NCBI GenBank assembly: GCA_965204525.1
Contig: OZ241994.1
Location: forward strand, 4,774,001-4,838,000
DNA: 64,000 nucleotides
Reading direction: 5' to 3'
Source: Bin5 sp965204525
GTDB taxonomy: Bacteria; Chloroflexota; Anaerolineae; Caldilineales; Caldilineaceae
Below the pieces are notes generated by a model, which was not told where the DNA came from, ran no database searches, and saw only the letters and a list, made by a program, of their open reading frames with translations. Positions within the stretch are counted from its first letter, which is position 1, and every line of letters starts with the position of its first letter. Of this stretch, positions 1 through 9,213 are shown in pieces. A program made the position numbers and the translations under genes.

Positions 1-1284
1 CGCTTCCAACTCCGCGAGGGCGTCACCTTCCACGACGGCTCCCCCTTCAATGCTGAAGCCGCCGCCGCCAGCATCAACCACACCTTCGACGCGGACAACG
101 CCTTCGACCTGCTCGACTTCCTCGGTACCATGAGCGCAGAAGCCGTTGACGAATACACGTTGGACGTGTCGACACCCGAGCCCGACCCAATCCTGCTCGG
201 TAAGGTCGAGTGGGTAGGCATCTCCTCAGCCAAGCAGCTGGCCGAGGATCCCGACGCCTACCATACCGAGATCGTCGGCACCGGCCCCTACAAGTTCGTC
301 GAGTGGCGCAAAGGCGAGTCGATAACCTATGAGGCTAACCCCGACTGGTGGGGCCTCTCCAATCCCGACGACGCCCGCGGCGAGCAAACCTTCGACAAGA
401 TTACCGTTCGATTCCTGCAGGAGGACCAGGTTCGGGTCTCCGCCGTGCAGGCAGGTGAAGTCGATCTGGCCCAGTTCATCACGCCCGAACAGTGCCAGCT
501 GCTCGACGACGATGCTGACGCCAGTTGCGTTTCAGCCCCCAGCGTCGAGACGATCTTCATCCGCATGGATACCAATAGCCCTCTGTTGTCCGACCGCCGC
601 GTCCGCCTGGCGTTCCAGCTGGCGATTGACAAGGAGGCCATTGTCGAAAGCATTCTGGGCGGCGCGGCCACCGTCGCCAGCCAGATCGTCAACTCGTCCG
701 CCACCGGCCACGATCCGAGCCTGGAACCGTATCCTTTTGATCCGGACCAGGCGCGCGAACTCCTGGCAGCCGCGGCCGCAGACGGCGTACCCGTTGACAT
801 GGAGATCACTCTCGGCGCCCGCCATGCCGTCTTCCCCAGAATCGACGAGGTCATTCAGGCCGTTGCCTCCATGCTCACCGACGTCGGCTTCAGCGTAACC
901 ACCACCTTCTACGATCCCGAAGGCTTCGGCAAGGTGATGCTGATCAATATCAAGGACGTTCCCGAAGACCGGAACTTCGTCGCCATCCATCTGCATGGCA
1001 ACGAGATCATGGACTACGCCTCCTCCTACCGCTTCTACTACTCCTGCGAAGGCATCCTCTCCGTCTACTGCAACGAGGAAGCCGACGCCGTCTGGACGAA
1101 GGCTCTTCCTCTGACCGGGGACGAGCGGGAGATGACGCTGCAGGAGCTCAGCCGGATCGTGCATGAGGATGTCGCCATCGGCTACATCGGCCACCTGGAT
1201 CTCGCGTACGGCCTCGGTAGCCGGATCAATTGGGCGCCTCAACTCGACCACCGCATCCTGGTCAAGGAAATGACCCTCAAGTAA
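1..1284 (+). CDS. Peptide/nickel-type ABC transporter substrate-binding protein, C-terminal part (partial at left edge)
   Basis: The reading frame is open from base 1, so the gene begins outside the window; about 427 codons are visible. The first residues (REGVTFHDGSPF) are the hallmark stretch of family 5 extracellular solute-binding proteins (DppA/OppA type). A second family motif, GTGPYKFVEW, lies near window residue 95. Such proteins sit outside the cell and deliver oligopeptides, opines, nickel or oligosaccharides to a two-permease, two-ATPase importer; the ligand cannot be read from sequence. No permease follows: the gene ends at a TAA followed by a strong palindromic terminator, so it is the last gene of its unit and any permease must lie upstream. 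Confidence 0.9.
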   Translation, partial: RFQLREGVTFHDGSPFNAEAAAASINHTFDADNAFDLLDFLGTMSAEAVDEYTLDVSTPEPDPILLGKVEWVGISSAKQLAEDPDAYHTEIVGTGPYKFVEWRKGESITYEANPDWWGLSNPDDARGEQTFDKITVRFLQEDQVRVSAVQAGEVDLAQFITPEQCQLLDDDADASCVSAPSVETIFIRMDTNSPLLSDRRVRLAFQLAIDKEAIVESILGGAATVASQIVNSSATGHDPSLEPYPFDPDQARELLAAAAADGVPVDMEITLGARHAVFPRIDEVIQAVASMLTDVGFSVTTTFYDPEGFGKVMLINIKDVPEDRNFVAIHLHGNEIMDYASSYRFYYSCEGILSVYCNEEADAVWTKALPLTGDEREMTLQELSRIVHEDVAIGYIGHLDLAYGLGSRINWAPQLDHRILVKEMTLK

Positions 1285-1357
1285 GTCGAATCGGATTTCC
1301 GGTAAATTGTAGTGTATGACGAATATCGCAATTGCCGCGACACTGATTGCTCACATA

Positions 1358-1393
1358 GACCGCGGCGCTGGCGCCAGCGCCGCGGTCAGTTTT
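1358..1393 (+). terminator. Rho-independent terminator after the solute-binding protein
   Basis: Positions 1358-1387 form a perfect 30-base GC-rich palindrome, followed by a short T run at 1390-1393. It lies 74 bases past the stop codon of the binding-protein gene. The T run is short, so termination strength is uncertain. Confidence 0.7.
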
Positions 1394-1496
1394 GGCGGCG
1401 AGCCGCACGCTGCCCGGTATGAATGAGGACAGAGCTGCGAGTTGTACAAGCGCTTACGCGTAGAATTGAAGGCGCCGGATATAGTGGAGACTGACG

Positions 1497-1709
1497 ATGA
1501 AGGAAAACGGCCGGACAGGTATCATCTTGGCAGGCATGATTGGGGGCGCGCTGCTGGGCGGCGTCTTTGCCTGGCTATCCAGCGCGCGTGCCGACGAGGA
1601 CGGCGAGACCGCGCTCGAAACCATCGGCCCCGCCGAATACTTTCAGCTCGGTATCGGCGTTCTCACACTCGCGCGGCAGTTTCAGTCTCTTCTCCAGCGA
1701 AAATTGTGA
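1497..1709 (+). CDS. Small single-pass membrane protein, unknown function
   Basis: A 70-residue protein. Residues 8-27 form a Gly/Ala/Leu-rich hydrophobic helix (ILAGMIGGALLGG core) with a charged N-terminus. An acidic patch (ADEDGE) and an amphipathic C-terminal segment follow. The ATG is preceded by a GGAG stretch at suitable spacing. The glycine-rich helix recalls YtxH-type small membrane proteins, but similarity is only general. It precedes the ferredoxin reductase gene by 56 bases in the same direction. No function is assigned. Confidence 0.55.
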   Translation: MKENGRTGIILAGMIGGALLGGVFAWLSSARADEDGETALETIGPAEYFQLGIGVLTLARQFQSLLQRKL

Positions 1710-1765
1710 TATTCTCTGCCGTATTGTAGTTTGAACGCAGAGTCAAAATACAAAGGGAAATTGCG

Positions 1766-3232
1766 TTGACCTTTACAGGAAGACTCGGCAGCAGCAGCAG
1801 ACCAGTACGCATCGCGATCATCGGCGCCGGACCATCCGGATTCTACGCCGCCGGCGCACTGCTGCAACAAAAGGATGCCCACGTTTCGATCGATCTCTTC
1901 GACCGGCTTCCCACTCCGTACGGACTTGTGCGCTACGGCGTCGCCCCCGACCACCAGAAGATCAAGTCGGTCACCCGCATCTATGAGCGCACAATGAAGG
2001 ACAGCCGCGTTCGCTACTTCGGCAACGTCGATCTCGGCGCCGACGTCACCCATTCCGAGTTGAAGTCGCACTATGATCAGATCGTCTACGCGGTCGGAGC
2101 TCAGTCCGACAAAAGGCTCGGCATCCCCGGCGAAGACCTAGAGGGCAGCTTCTCCGCCACCGAATTCGTCGCCTGGTACAACGGCCATCCCGACTTCCGT
2201 CACTTTAATTTCGACCTGAGCGTCGAGAGTGTCGCCGTCATCGGCGTCGGAAATGTCGCGATGGATGTAACCCGCATCCTCGCGAAATCGGTTTCCGAGC
2301 TGGAAACAACCGACATTACCGACTACGCCCTCGAGGCGCTGCGCGACAGCAATGTCAAGCGCATCCACATCTTCGCCCGCCGCGGGCCGGTGCAAGCCAA
2401 GTTCACCAATCCGGAGATCAAGGAACTGGGCGAACTGGAGATTGCCGACGTCATCGTCAATCCGGCCGACCTCGTTCTCGACGACGCCAGCCAGGCCGAG
2501 ATGGAAGGAGACCGCACCGCCCGCCGCAACCTGGAAACGTTGCAGGAACTCGCGGAGCGCGGCTCCACCGGCAAACCCAAGCAGATCATCTTCCACTTCC
2601 TGCGCTCGCCAACCGAAATCAGCGGCGTCGCCGGCGCGGTCAGCGCCATCACCACCGAGAAAAACGCGTTGCAGGAAACCGAATCGGGCTATATCGCCTG
2701 CCGCGGCATCGGCGCCTACACAGAGTACGATGTCGGCCTGGTGTTCCGTTCGATTGGCTACCGAGGCATTCCGATTCCCGGAGTGCCCTTCTATGACCGT
2801 TGGGGCATCATTCCGAACGAAAAGGGCCGTGTGACCGCTGAACACGGCGGCGCGGTCGTGCCCGGTGAATACACCGTCGGCTGGGCCAAACGCGGCCCGA
2901 CCGGCGTGATCGGCACGAACAAGCCCGACGCCGTTGAAACGGTAAAATTGATGATGGAAGATGTGAAAAATGCCGCCGCGTCACTTCCCGGCGACCCAGC
3001 CGAGGCCAATAGTTCTGGCCCCCACACCGACGGGCACGGCCGGCCGGGTGACATTATTCCCCTTTTGCAGAAGAAGGGCGTACCCTACGTTTCCTTCGCC
3101 GACTGGCAGATCCTGGAGCAGATCGAGAACGAGCGGGGCGCCCTGCGGGGACAACCGCGAGTCAAGATCACCGACGTCGACGAGATGCTGCGCCTGATTC
3201 AGTCCGCCAAGGCAGAGCCCGTCCTTCCATAG
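1766..3232 (+). CDS. fprA: Ferredoxin/adrenodoxin-type NADP+ reductase (FprA-like)
   Basis: A 488-residue flavoprotein that should pass electrons between NADPH and a ferredoxin. An FAD-binding Rossmann motif GAGPSG is at residues 20-25. The family stretch PTPYGLVRYGVAPDH follows at about residues 50-64. A second dinucleotide motif (GVGNVAMD) lies near residue 155, and an ARRGP segment follows. Near the C-terminus, VGWAKRGPTGVIGTNK is the conserved flavin/NADPH site seen in FprA and adrenodoxin reductase. Length is slightly over the usual 450-460; the extra C-terminal part resembles the regulatory tail of this family. The start is TTG at 1766 with an AAGGGAAA ribosome site 6-7 bases upstream. 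The neighbours give no specific electron acceptor. Confidence 0.85.
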   Translation: MTFTGRLGSSSRPVRIAIIGAGPSGFYAAGALLQQKDAHVSIDLFDRLPTPYGLVRYGVAPDHQKIKSVTRIYERTMKDSRVRYFGNVDLGADVTHSELKSHYDQIVYAVGAQSDKRLGIPGEDLEGSFSATEFVAWYNGHPDFRHFNFDLSVESVAVIGVGNVAMDVTRILAKSVSELETTDITDYALEALRDSNVKRIHIFARRGPVQAKFTNPEIKELGELEIADVIVNPADLVLDDASQAEMEGDRTARRNLETLQELAERGSTGKPKQIIFHFLRSPTEISGVAGAVSAITTEKNALQETESGYIACRGIGAYTEYDVGLVFRSIGYRGIPIPGVPFYDRWGIIPNEKGRVTAEHGGAVVPGEYTVGWAKRGPTGVIGTNKPDAVETVKLMMEDVKNAAASLPGDPAEANSSGPHTDGHGRPGDIIPLLQKKGVPYVSFADWQILEQIENERGALRGQPRVKITDVDEMLRLIQSAKAEPVLP

Positions 3233-3249
3233 TGTTTTAGGCCCGGCTC

Positions 3250-3318
3250 TTTGCGCTTCGCTAAATGGCCTGTTTCCGCTTCGCCAAAGCGCGGCGGATG
3301 CGGTCGGCTCAGCGCAAA
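3250..3318. repeat. Intergenic inverted-repeat element, copy 1
   Basis: An arm TTTGCGCT at 3250-3257 is complementary to AGCGCAAA at 3311-3318. The left arm extends into a 21-base segment (3250-3270) found identically at 9063-9083, and the right arm also recurs there with its flank. The element sits between the convergent ends of the ferredoxin reductase and nitrilase-like genes, so it may act as a bidirectional terminator or be a REP-like repeat. Only the repetition and symmetry are seen directly. Confidence 0.6.
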
Positions 3319-3321
3319 ACT

Positions 3322-4809
3322 TCAGCCTGTCTGCCCGCGGTCGTCTTCAGCCCGTGGTTCGAGAAGGGCATCCATCTCCTGAGTCTCCTCCTCACTGTCT
3401 CCATTCTCGTCCTGGCTCTCCCCTGCCTGTCTGGCGGCAATTGTTTCGGGACCCTCGCTTTCCGCGGCCATCCCTTCCACAGCGTCCGCCTCCGGCCCGG
3501 AAAGCTCCTGCAGTTCATCCGAGTCCCATGTTTCGTCGTATTCCCAATCATCCGACTCGGGGGTCAAACTGACCGGAACATGGGCGGGCAAGGAGGCTTT
3601 GATCTCTGTGTCGGACGCATCTCCCCAGAAGGAGGTGACCGACGACAGCACAGGCAAATCATCCAGACTGAGGGCTGAATTCGTTCTCTTGGGCACCGTC
3701 ACGCTCTCTTCCATTTCCACGGGGCGTTCTTTTGTCTCAGGTTCCTGCACTTCAGGAACTGCCAGCAGCGCTTCGGGCCCTTCCGGCAACTGGTTCATCT
3801 TTCTGTAAAGCTGCGCCAGGGCCGGGCCGACCGCATCCAGGGGAAGCTGGCTCCGCACCGGCGTGTCCGATGTCTCCCACAGCTCGGCCAGCTTTTCAAA
3901 GTCCCACACTGCCGACAGCACGCTCTCGCTGCGAAAATTAGACGACTCCACCAGAATACCGCTTGCCCGCGGCGTAAGCTCCTGCGGCGCAAGCACCGCC
4001 GAACGCCCCACGAATGGGTCTCGCTGTCGGCGGCTGAACTCATTGTGGCCGACCAGAAAGCTGATTGCCGCGAACAACTGGTTGTCCTGCATTCTCGCCA
4101 GCATTCCGGCCCGCAACTTTTCATACAACACCCGCTCCGTGGCCGCGCCCTGGGCGATCAACAGCTCTGCGCCCTGGTAGGCCAGCACCCGCCCCACTTC
4201 CGGGTAGAGCAGGTCCCCGCCCAACATCAACCCGATCCGGCCGACCGGTGTCGGGATGACATTCCACTCGTGGCCGGGCTGGGCCAGGTCCTCGTCCTCA
4301 GGATGAAGTACCCGTTTGGCCTGGTACCCCAGCCGCTCGCCGCCGGGGCCGTACACCACTGCCAGATTGCGCAGCACGCCGTCCAGCGGGTCCGGCAGAT
4401 AGGCGCTCGGCGCAACCAGCGTAACGTCAAACTCCTGAGCCAGCCCGCCGAAAACCTCGTCGTACGCCTCCCAAACCATGTCCGGCTGCGTCGTCAACAG
4501 CGCGCCCGCCATCTGGCGGAAATCCGTGTTGAGCCATCCGGCCAGCGCGCCGGAAATGCCGCCGCTGAACTTCTGCCACAGGCTTGTCTGCCGCCGCCGC
4601 GCCAAATCCGCCCGCTTGAGCAGGTTCGCCTGGAAACCGCCCAGAAGCGGAGGAATCACCATCACCCCGGCCAGTTCCGGGAAGACCACCAGCCGCGCCC
4701 TTTTGTTCTCCGCAGCCCGCAGGAACCTGCGCAGGTCTTCCTGGTACTCCTCCAGCGTCTGGGGCAGCCGCATCTTCTGTTGGATACACGCGACGATCAG
4801 CGTTTTCAT
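3322..4809 (-). CDS. Nitrilase-superfamily (carbon-nitrogen hydrolase fold) protein lacking the catalytic cysteine
   Basis: A 495-residue protein. Residues 1-290 follow the nitrilase fold: the glutamate of the triad is in VVFPELAG (E45) and the lysine in YQAKRVLHPEDE (K165). In the third block, where active members read as GLxxCYDxxFPE, this protein reads GLMLGGDLLYPE, so the nucleophile is Gly197 (GGC at 4219-4221). A canonical amidase or nitrilase reaction is therefore not expected; a binding or regulatory role is inferred. Residues about 350-495 form an acidic, low-complexity tail rich in Glu and Asp, not part of the family. The gene stands alone on the minus strand with a 326-base upstream gap. 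The start is ATG with a GGAGG-like site upstream. Confidence 0.75.
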   Translation of the reverse strand: MKTLIVACIQQKMRLPQTLEEYQEDLRRFLRAAENKRARLVVFPELAGVMVIPPLLGGFQANLLKRADLARRRQTSLWQKFSGGISGALAGWLNTDFRQMAGALLTTQPDMVWEAYDEVFGGLAQEFDVTLVAPSAYLPDPLDGVLRNLAVVYGPGGERLGYQAKRVLHPEDEDLAQPGHEWNVIPTPVGRIGLMLGGDLLYPEVGRVLAYQGAELLIAQGAATERVLYEKLRAGMLARMQDNQLFAAISFLVGHNEFSRRQRDPFVGRSAVLAPQELTPRASGILVESSNFRSESVLSAVWDFEKLAELWETSDTPVRSQLPLDAVGPALAQLYRKMNQLPEGPEALLAVPEVQEPETKERPVEMEESVTVPKRTNSALSLDDLPVLSSVTSFWGDASDTEIKASLPAHVPVSLTPESDDWEYDETWDSDELQELSGPEADAVEGMAAESEGPETIAARQAGESQDENGDSEEETQEMDALLEPRAEDDRGQTG

Positions 4810-5135
4810 CGGAGGTGGTCTGGCCGTATCCAGGTCTCAGCGCCTGTCCGCATCGCAGTCAATTGCCGCAATTCAGACAACGTTATCCAATTTGCCTCAG
4901 GTTCCATAATACCATTAAAGGCAATTGAACCTTGAATCAGGTAGGGGAAACCACGGTGGAGATTCGAGGGTGGACAATGAAGACGCAAACTGACCTGATT
5001 ACCCGTTCAAGTCCTGGTCTGACTCAGGTTCTCTTTGCACGAACGCGTCCCAGTCAGAAGGAAGGCTTTCGTTGCAATACAGTTGCAAAGCGACGGATCC
5101 GCCTGCTATGCAAATCGCACCTGGGGCCGCATTCT
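4810..5135. other. Intergenic region upstream of the nitrilase-like gene
   Basis: No coding region is convincing in these 326 bases. On the minus strand an extended -10-like box (TGGTATTAT, read from 4914 down to 4906) could start transcription of the nitrilase-like gene, but no good -35 box is seen. Confidence 0.3.
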
Positions 5136-6209
5136 CTATCCTTTATACGCCCCAATAATGTCGATGATCAACCCCACATCCTTGCGCGCATGTTCCAGCG
5201 ACGTGCGCGAGGTCTTGCCGTTGACGATACAGTCGTGGAAGTGACGCAACTCCTGCACAAATGCGCTGTCCCAATCGATATATGGCTCGGTCCGGTAGGT
5301 CCTGCCCTCGCTGTCGATCCCCTGGACCGTCACCGTCGACAGGATTCCCCGCGAAAAACCGGTCGGGTAGGCGACAACGACCCGTTTGTCGTCGCCGTAG
5401 ATCTCCAGCGTCTCCTTGAAATCCCACAGGTCGGGCAGATCGATCCACGTGCCCACGCAACGGGCGCCGTTTTCATAGATCAAAGTGAAAGTAACGGCCC
5501 GACCCTCCTGCCAGATCTCCGTGTGCGCTATCTCAACCGGCAGGCCCATGATCTCGCGTAAACCGTACAGATCGTGGATCATGCTTCCCGCCAGCAGATG
5601 GAAGGCGCGCTCTACGTGGGGGGGCGCGTCGCCGATGGCCTGCTTTCGCGCCGCCTCCCGCCCTTCCAGCGCGCTCTCGATCGCCCCTTCCGGCAGGTCG
5701 CCGAAGCTGCGCACGTCGAACTGCTGCAGATGCAACGCGTTGTTCGGGTGCAGATGATTGATCTGCACAAAGCGCACATCCATACCGGCCGCTTCCTGCT
5801 TGGCCCGTTCAAACGCCGGGTCATAGACCTTCATATAGCCCGCCTGCCCCACCGTCCCGGCACGCTTGCAGGCTTCGATCATCTCGTCGCACTCCTGCAA
5901 TGAGAAGCAGACCGGCTTCTCCACAAAGGCGTGCTTGCCCGCGTCAAAGGCGTCTACCGCCACAGCCTTCTTCGGGTCCGTCTGGCACAGAATCACCGCC
6001 TCAACGTCCGATGCCAGCAGATCGCGGTAGTCGGTAAAGTACCGGGGCACGTGAAAGCGATTGGCAACATACCGGGCCGCGCCTTCCGACACATCGCAGA
6101 CCGCAGTCACCTCAAACTCGTCCTGCAACTCCTTCAGGTTGGGCATATGATGCACCTGGGCGATCGCTCCGCATCCGATAACGCCGATCTTCACTCGTTT
6201 CACTTGCAT
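5136..6209 (-). CDS. Gfo/Idh/MocA family NAD(P)-dependent oxidoreductase
   Basis: A 357-residue protein. An N-terminal Rossmann fold carries GCGAIAQVHH (residues 12-21). The EKP motif is at residues 97-99, whose lysine is the usual catalytic or substrate-binding residue, and the C-terminal alpha/beta domain has a SMIHD segment. Family members oxidise or reduce sugars, inositols and related polyols. It is the last gene of a minus-strand unit running binding protein, permease, permease, cupin, oxidoreductase. This suggests it works on the imported compound or a derivative, an inference from context. It starts 51 bases after the cupin gene ends. Confidence 0.85.
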   Translation of the reverse strand: MQVKRVKIGVIGCGAIAQVHHMPNLKELQDEFEVTAVCDVSEGAARYVANRFHVPRYFTDYRDLLASDVEAVILCQTDPKKAVAVDAFDAGKHAFVEKPVCFSLQECDEMIEACKRAGTVGQAGYMKVYDPAFERAKQEAAGMDVRFVQINHLHPNNALHLQQFDVRSFGDLPEGAIESALEGREAARKQAIGDAPPHVERAFHLLAGSMIHDLYGLREIMGLPVEIAHTEIWQEGRAVTFTLIYENGARCVGTWIDLPDLWDFKETLEIYGDDKRVVVAYPTGFSRGILSTVTVQGIDSEGRTYRTEPYIDWDSAFVQELRHFHDCIVNGKTSRTSLEHARKDVGLIIDIIGAYKG

Positions 6210-6260
6210 TTCTCCGGTCGGTGGTCAGTGGCAGTCGGTGGGTTGGTCATTGCAGAAAGA

Positions 6261-6911
6261 CTAGGGCCCGGTGTAGTCCGAGTCCACGCTGCGCGAGGTA
6301 AAGCTGTTCCAGACATCGGCCAGCGCGAAGGCCCGTCTGAAAGCCGGGTAGAGAGAATCCCACATTGCATCGCGTGCCGCCAATGCAGCTTCTTCATCCC
6401 CAGCCGCGCGTGCCGCCTTATAGGCAGCGATCTGCGCCCGCTGCGTCTGCGTATTCGTCTCGACCGCGTCCAACCACGCTTCGGCCGCGGCCAGCTGCTG
6501 ATCCAGCAACTGGTCGGTAGCGGTTTCGCGGTCCGGCTCTACGTCGTAGGCAGTATTCAGCGCGAAACGGGGCGGCTTCTTCGTGCCGTCCTCATTCCAA
6601 TACGTATGGGTCGGCTGGATGTGCGGGGTGACCGACAAATACATAATGACAGGCTCGTTCCCCACGTTGCGCACCTGGTGCGCCTCATCGGTCAGCGCAA
6701 TGCAAAGCTGACCCGGGCCCAGCACCTCGGCGTGACCCTCAATCGTGAACTCCGCTTGCCCCTGCAAGATCAGAAAGATCTCATGGCCCAGATCATGCGT
6801 ATGGCTCTGCGCGGTATGGCCTACGTCAACCTGCAAAAAGCGGGCGCGGATCTCCGGCGTTGTCAGCACATTGCGGATGTCTGTATGGAAGTCCAGAACC
6901 TGGAAGGGCAC
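6261..6911 (-). CDS. Cupin-domain protein with helical C-terminal extension
   Basis: A 216-residue protein. The first 110 residues are a single cupin barrel. Metal ligands in motif 1 are likely H37, H39 and E44 (SHTHDLGHE) and in motif 2 H78 (EAHQV). Residues about 130-215 are Ala/Arg/Glu-rich and predicted helical, which is not part of a standard cupin. The start is GTG at 6911, chosen because AAGGAG lies six bases upstream; an overlapping ATG is in another frame. Context in the transporter operon suggests binding or isomerisation of the imported substrate, or a regulatory role. The function is not determined. Confidence 0.75.
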   Translation of the reverse strand: MPFQVLDFHTDIRNVLTTPEIRARFLQVDVGHTAQSHTHDLGHEIFLILQGQAEFTIEGHAEVLGPGQLCIALTDEAHQVRNVGNEPVIMYLSVTPHIQPTHTYWNEDGTKKPPRFALNTAYDVEPDRETATDQLLDQQLAAAEAWLDAVETNTQTQRAQIAAYKAARAAGDEEAALAARDAMWDSLYPAFRRAFALADVWNSFTSRSVDSDYTGP

Positions 6912-7006
6912 GGCATTCTCCTTATCTGATTCTCGCTTTCGAAAATTAACTCATTGTAGCGGGCTGGAGCTATAGAGATGAAAAAACGAACGACGTAACC
7001 GGGAGT

Positions 7007-7936
7007 TCAGTCAATCCGCCGCCGCAGCTTCGGATCGAGGAAATCCCTGAAGGCGTCGCCAAAGAGGTTGGCAGCCATAATCGCAATCGTGATCGCCACG
7101 CCCGGAAAGATGACCAGCCACCACGGCGGACGAAACGCCGCTGCCAGTACGCCGCCAAGCATATTGCCCCAACTCGGCGACGGCGGCGGAATTCCCATCC
7201 CCAGAAAACTCAGCGCCGACTCCGCGAAAATGGCGCCGCCCAGATGCAGCGTCGCCACTACCAGGATCGGCGCAACCGCCTGCGGCGCAACATGGCGGAC
7301 CATGATCCGGACATTCGACGCCCCGATCATCCTGGCCGCTTCAACGTAGGAGGTCTCCTTGATCGAGAGCACCACCGCGCGCGTAATCCGTGTGGCCGAG
7401 GGAATCCGCGTTACCGAGATGGCGACGATAACCGTGACCAGGCCCGCCCCCAGCACGACCAGCAACAGCAGCGCCAGGATCAGACCGGGAAATGACATCA
7501 ACACATCCACAACCCGCTGGCTGATCAGATCGAATCTCTGCCCCAGATACCCGCTGGCAATGCCCCACACAAAACCGATCAGGTCCCCTATGAATACCGC
7601 CGTAATGCTCACAATCAGCGTAATCCGCGCACCGTAAATGATGCGGCTCAGCAGGTCCCGCCCCAACTGATCGGTGCCCAGAATGTGCTCCGCGGTCGGC
7701 GCGGCGCGAATCGCGCCGTAGTCGGCCTCCAGCGGATCGTAAGGGGAGAGCAACGGCGCAAAAACAGCCATGACGAACATCAGCAGCCACACACCAACCG
7801 CCACCATGCCGATCGGCGAGGACTGCGCAAAGCGTCCCACCGCACTGCTGAATCGAAGCAAAACATGCGGGCGCCGGCCCTCTATGTCGAGAACGATATC
7901 TTCGGAATCGGCAGGCGCCGCGCCTGTTGTAGCCAT
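7007..7936 (-). CDS. ABC transporter permease, DppC/OppC type
   Basis: A 309-residue integral membrane protein with an N-terminal anchor helix (about 40-62) and the five-helix BPD_transp_1 core. The EAA loop that contacts the ATPase is visible as YVEAARMIGASN. HILGTDQLGRDLLSRIIYGAR is typical of DppC, and the end DFLDPKLRRR is the usual tail. The start is ATG at 7936 with GAGGGAG upstream; an in-frame start 24 codons earlier lacks a ribosome site. It pairs with the DppB-type permease upstream. No DppD/DppF ATPase follows; a cupin gene takes that place. Confidence 0.9.
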   Translation of the reverse strand: MATTGAAPADSEDIVLDIEGRRPHVLLRFSSAVGRFAQSSPIGMVAVGVWLLMFVMAVFAPLLSPYDPLEADYGAIRAAPTAEHILGTDQLGRDLLSRIIYGARITLIVSITAVFIGDLIGFVWGIASGYLGQRFDLISQRVVDVLMSFPGLILALLLLVVLGAGLVTVIVAISVTRIPSATRITRAVVLSIKETSYVEAARMIGASNVRIMVRHVAPQAVAPILVVATLHLGGAIFAESALSFLGMGIPPPSPSWGNMLGGVLAAAFRPPWWLVIFPGVAITIAIMAANLFGDAFRDFLDPKLRRRID

Positions 7937-8021
7937 GTCGGCTCCCTCAATGGGTGGATAGCGGCAGGTTCTCAGAGGGCGGCTTCCGCAAACTGCACCG
8001 CCGGCCACAGCTCCCTATTCA

Positions 8022-8981
8022 CTATTCGTAGCGAATGCGGGGATCGAGAAACGCGTAACTCAGATCGACCAGGAGATTGATAATGACGTAAATCAAGCCA
8101 TACAGTAGAACGAGATTCTGGATCATCATCCAGTCCCGCTCGGTCATGCCTTGCACCAGCAGCTTTCCAAGCCCGGGCACCGCAAACGCTGTCTCGACCG
8201 AAACCGCGCCGCCCAGCAAGCCGCCCAGCGCCAGCCCCGTCGTGGTGACGACCGGCAGCATCGCGTTCTTGAAGACATGACGCCACACCACCAAAGTCTC
8301 GCGCAGCCCCTTGGCCCGCGCCGTGCGGATATAGTCCTCGAACAGCACCTCCAGCGCAGCCGAACGGGCCATGCGCGCAGTCGCCGCGGACAACCCTAAT
8401 CCCAGCGCCAGCGCCGGCAGTAGAGTCATCGACAGATTGCCGAGCGGGTCCTCCCACAACTGGATGATCGTGATCGGCGGGCGCCAGGTAAAGACCAGGA
8501 CGGTAAACAGTATGATCAGCAGCCCCAGCCAGTAGCTTGGCACCGCGATAAAGATGGTAATGCCGACACGCGAAAGATGATCCATCAGCGAATTGCGCCA
8601 CATCGCGCTCAGCATCCCGATCGGCACCCCGATCAGCCACGAAAGCAGCACCGCCATGATCGCGATCTGCGCCGAGATCGGGCCCCGCCTCAGGATCATG
8701 CCGCTGATCGGCTCCTTGTTCCAGAAAGACGAGCCCATATCGCCGCTGATTACCTGCGCCATCCAATCCAGGTACTGTATGTGAAACGGCTGGTCCAGTC
8801 CCAAACTGGCGCGCACAGCCTGCAACTCCTCTTCACTCAGCACATAGATCCCGTCCGATTCGGAAACGATCAACTGCAACGGGTCCCCGGGAATCACCCG
8901 CATCGCCAGAAAGATCAGAACAGTGACGCCGAATATGGTCGGGATCGCGATCAGCAGCCGGTTGAGCAGGTACTTTGACAT
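8022..8981 (-). CDS. ABC transporter permease, DppB/OppB type
   Basis: A 319-residue membrane protein. It begins with the standard N-terminal helix (MSKYLLNRLLIAIPTIFG), carries a GDP motif after it, and ends YAFLDPRIRYE, the usual DppB tail. The EAA-type loop is YIRTARAKGLRE. It forms the heterodimeric channel with the DppC-type protein 85 bases downstream. A 232-base gap separates it from the binding-protein gene; that gap holds the second copy of an intergenic inverted repeat. This may lower permease expression relative to the binding protein. Confidence 0.9.
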   Translation of the reverse strand: MSKYLLNRLLIAIPTIFGVTVLIFLAMRVIPGDPLQLIVSESDGIYVLSEEELQAVRASLGLDQPFHIQYLDWMAQVISGDMGSSFWNKEPISGMILRRGPISAQIAIMAVLLSWLIGVPIGMLSAMWRNSLMDHLSRVGITIFIAVPSYWLGLLIILFTVLVFTWRPPITIIQLWEDPLGNLSMTLLPALALGLGLSAATARMARSAALEVLFEDYIRTARAKGLRETLVVWRHVFKNAMLPVVTTTGLALGGLLGGAVSVETAFAVPGLGKLLVQGMTERDWMMIQNLVLLYGLIYVIINLLVDLSYAFLDPRIRYE

Positions 8982-9062
8982 GAGCGATTAGAGGGGCTCT
9001 GCTTCAGTTCACGGAATGGGCGGCGCAACTGCCCGGGCGACCGGGCATCGTCGCGCCGCCTA

Positions 9063-9108
9063 TTTGCGCTTCGCTAAATGGCCCAGGATGGCGTCCACTC
9101 AGCGCAAA
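9063..9108. repeat. Intergenic inverted-repeat element, copy 2
   Basis: Arm TTTGCGCT at 9063-9070 pairs with AGCGCAAA at 9101-9108. The first 21 bases match 3250-3270 exactly, while the loops differ in length and sequence. It lies between the binding-protein gene and its permease, where a hairpin could act as a partial terminator or RNA stabiliser. Confidence 0.6.
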
Positions 9109-9213
9109 ACTGGTTCTTCAGCTGTTCGAAACAAGCACGTCTGACGTAGTCAGGATCCGGCTGCCGCAACCCGTTTCAGCACTGACCTCCGGTCGCGGCC
9201 AACCATCGCCACT

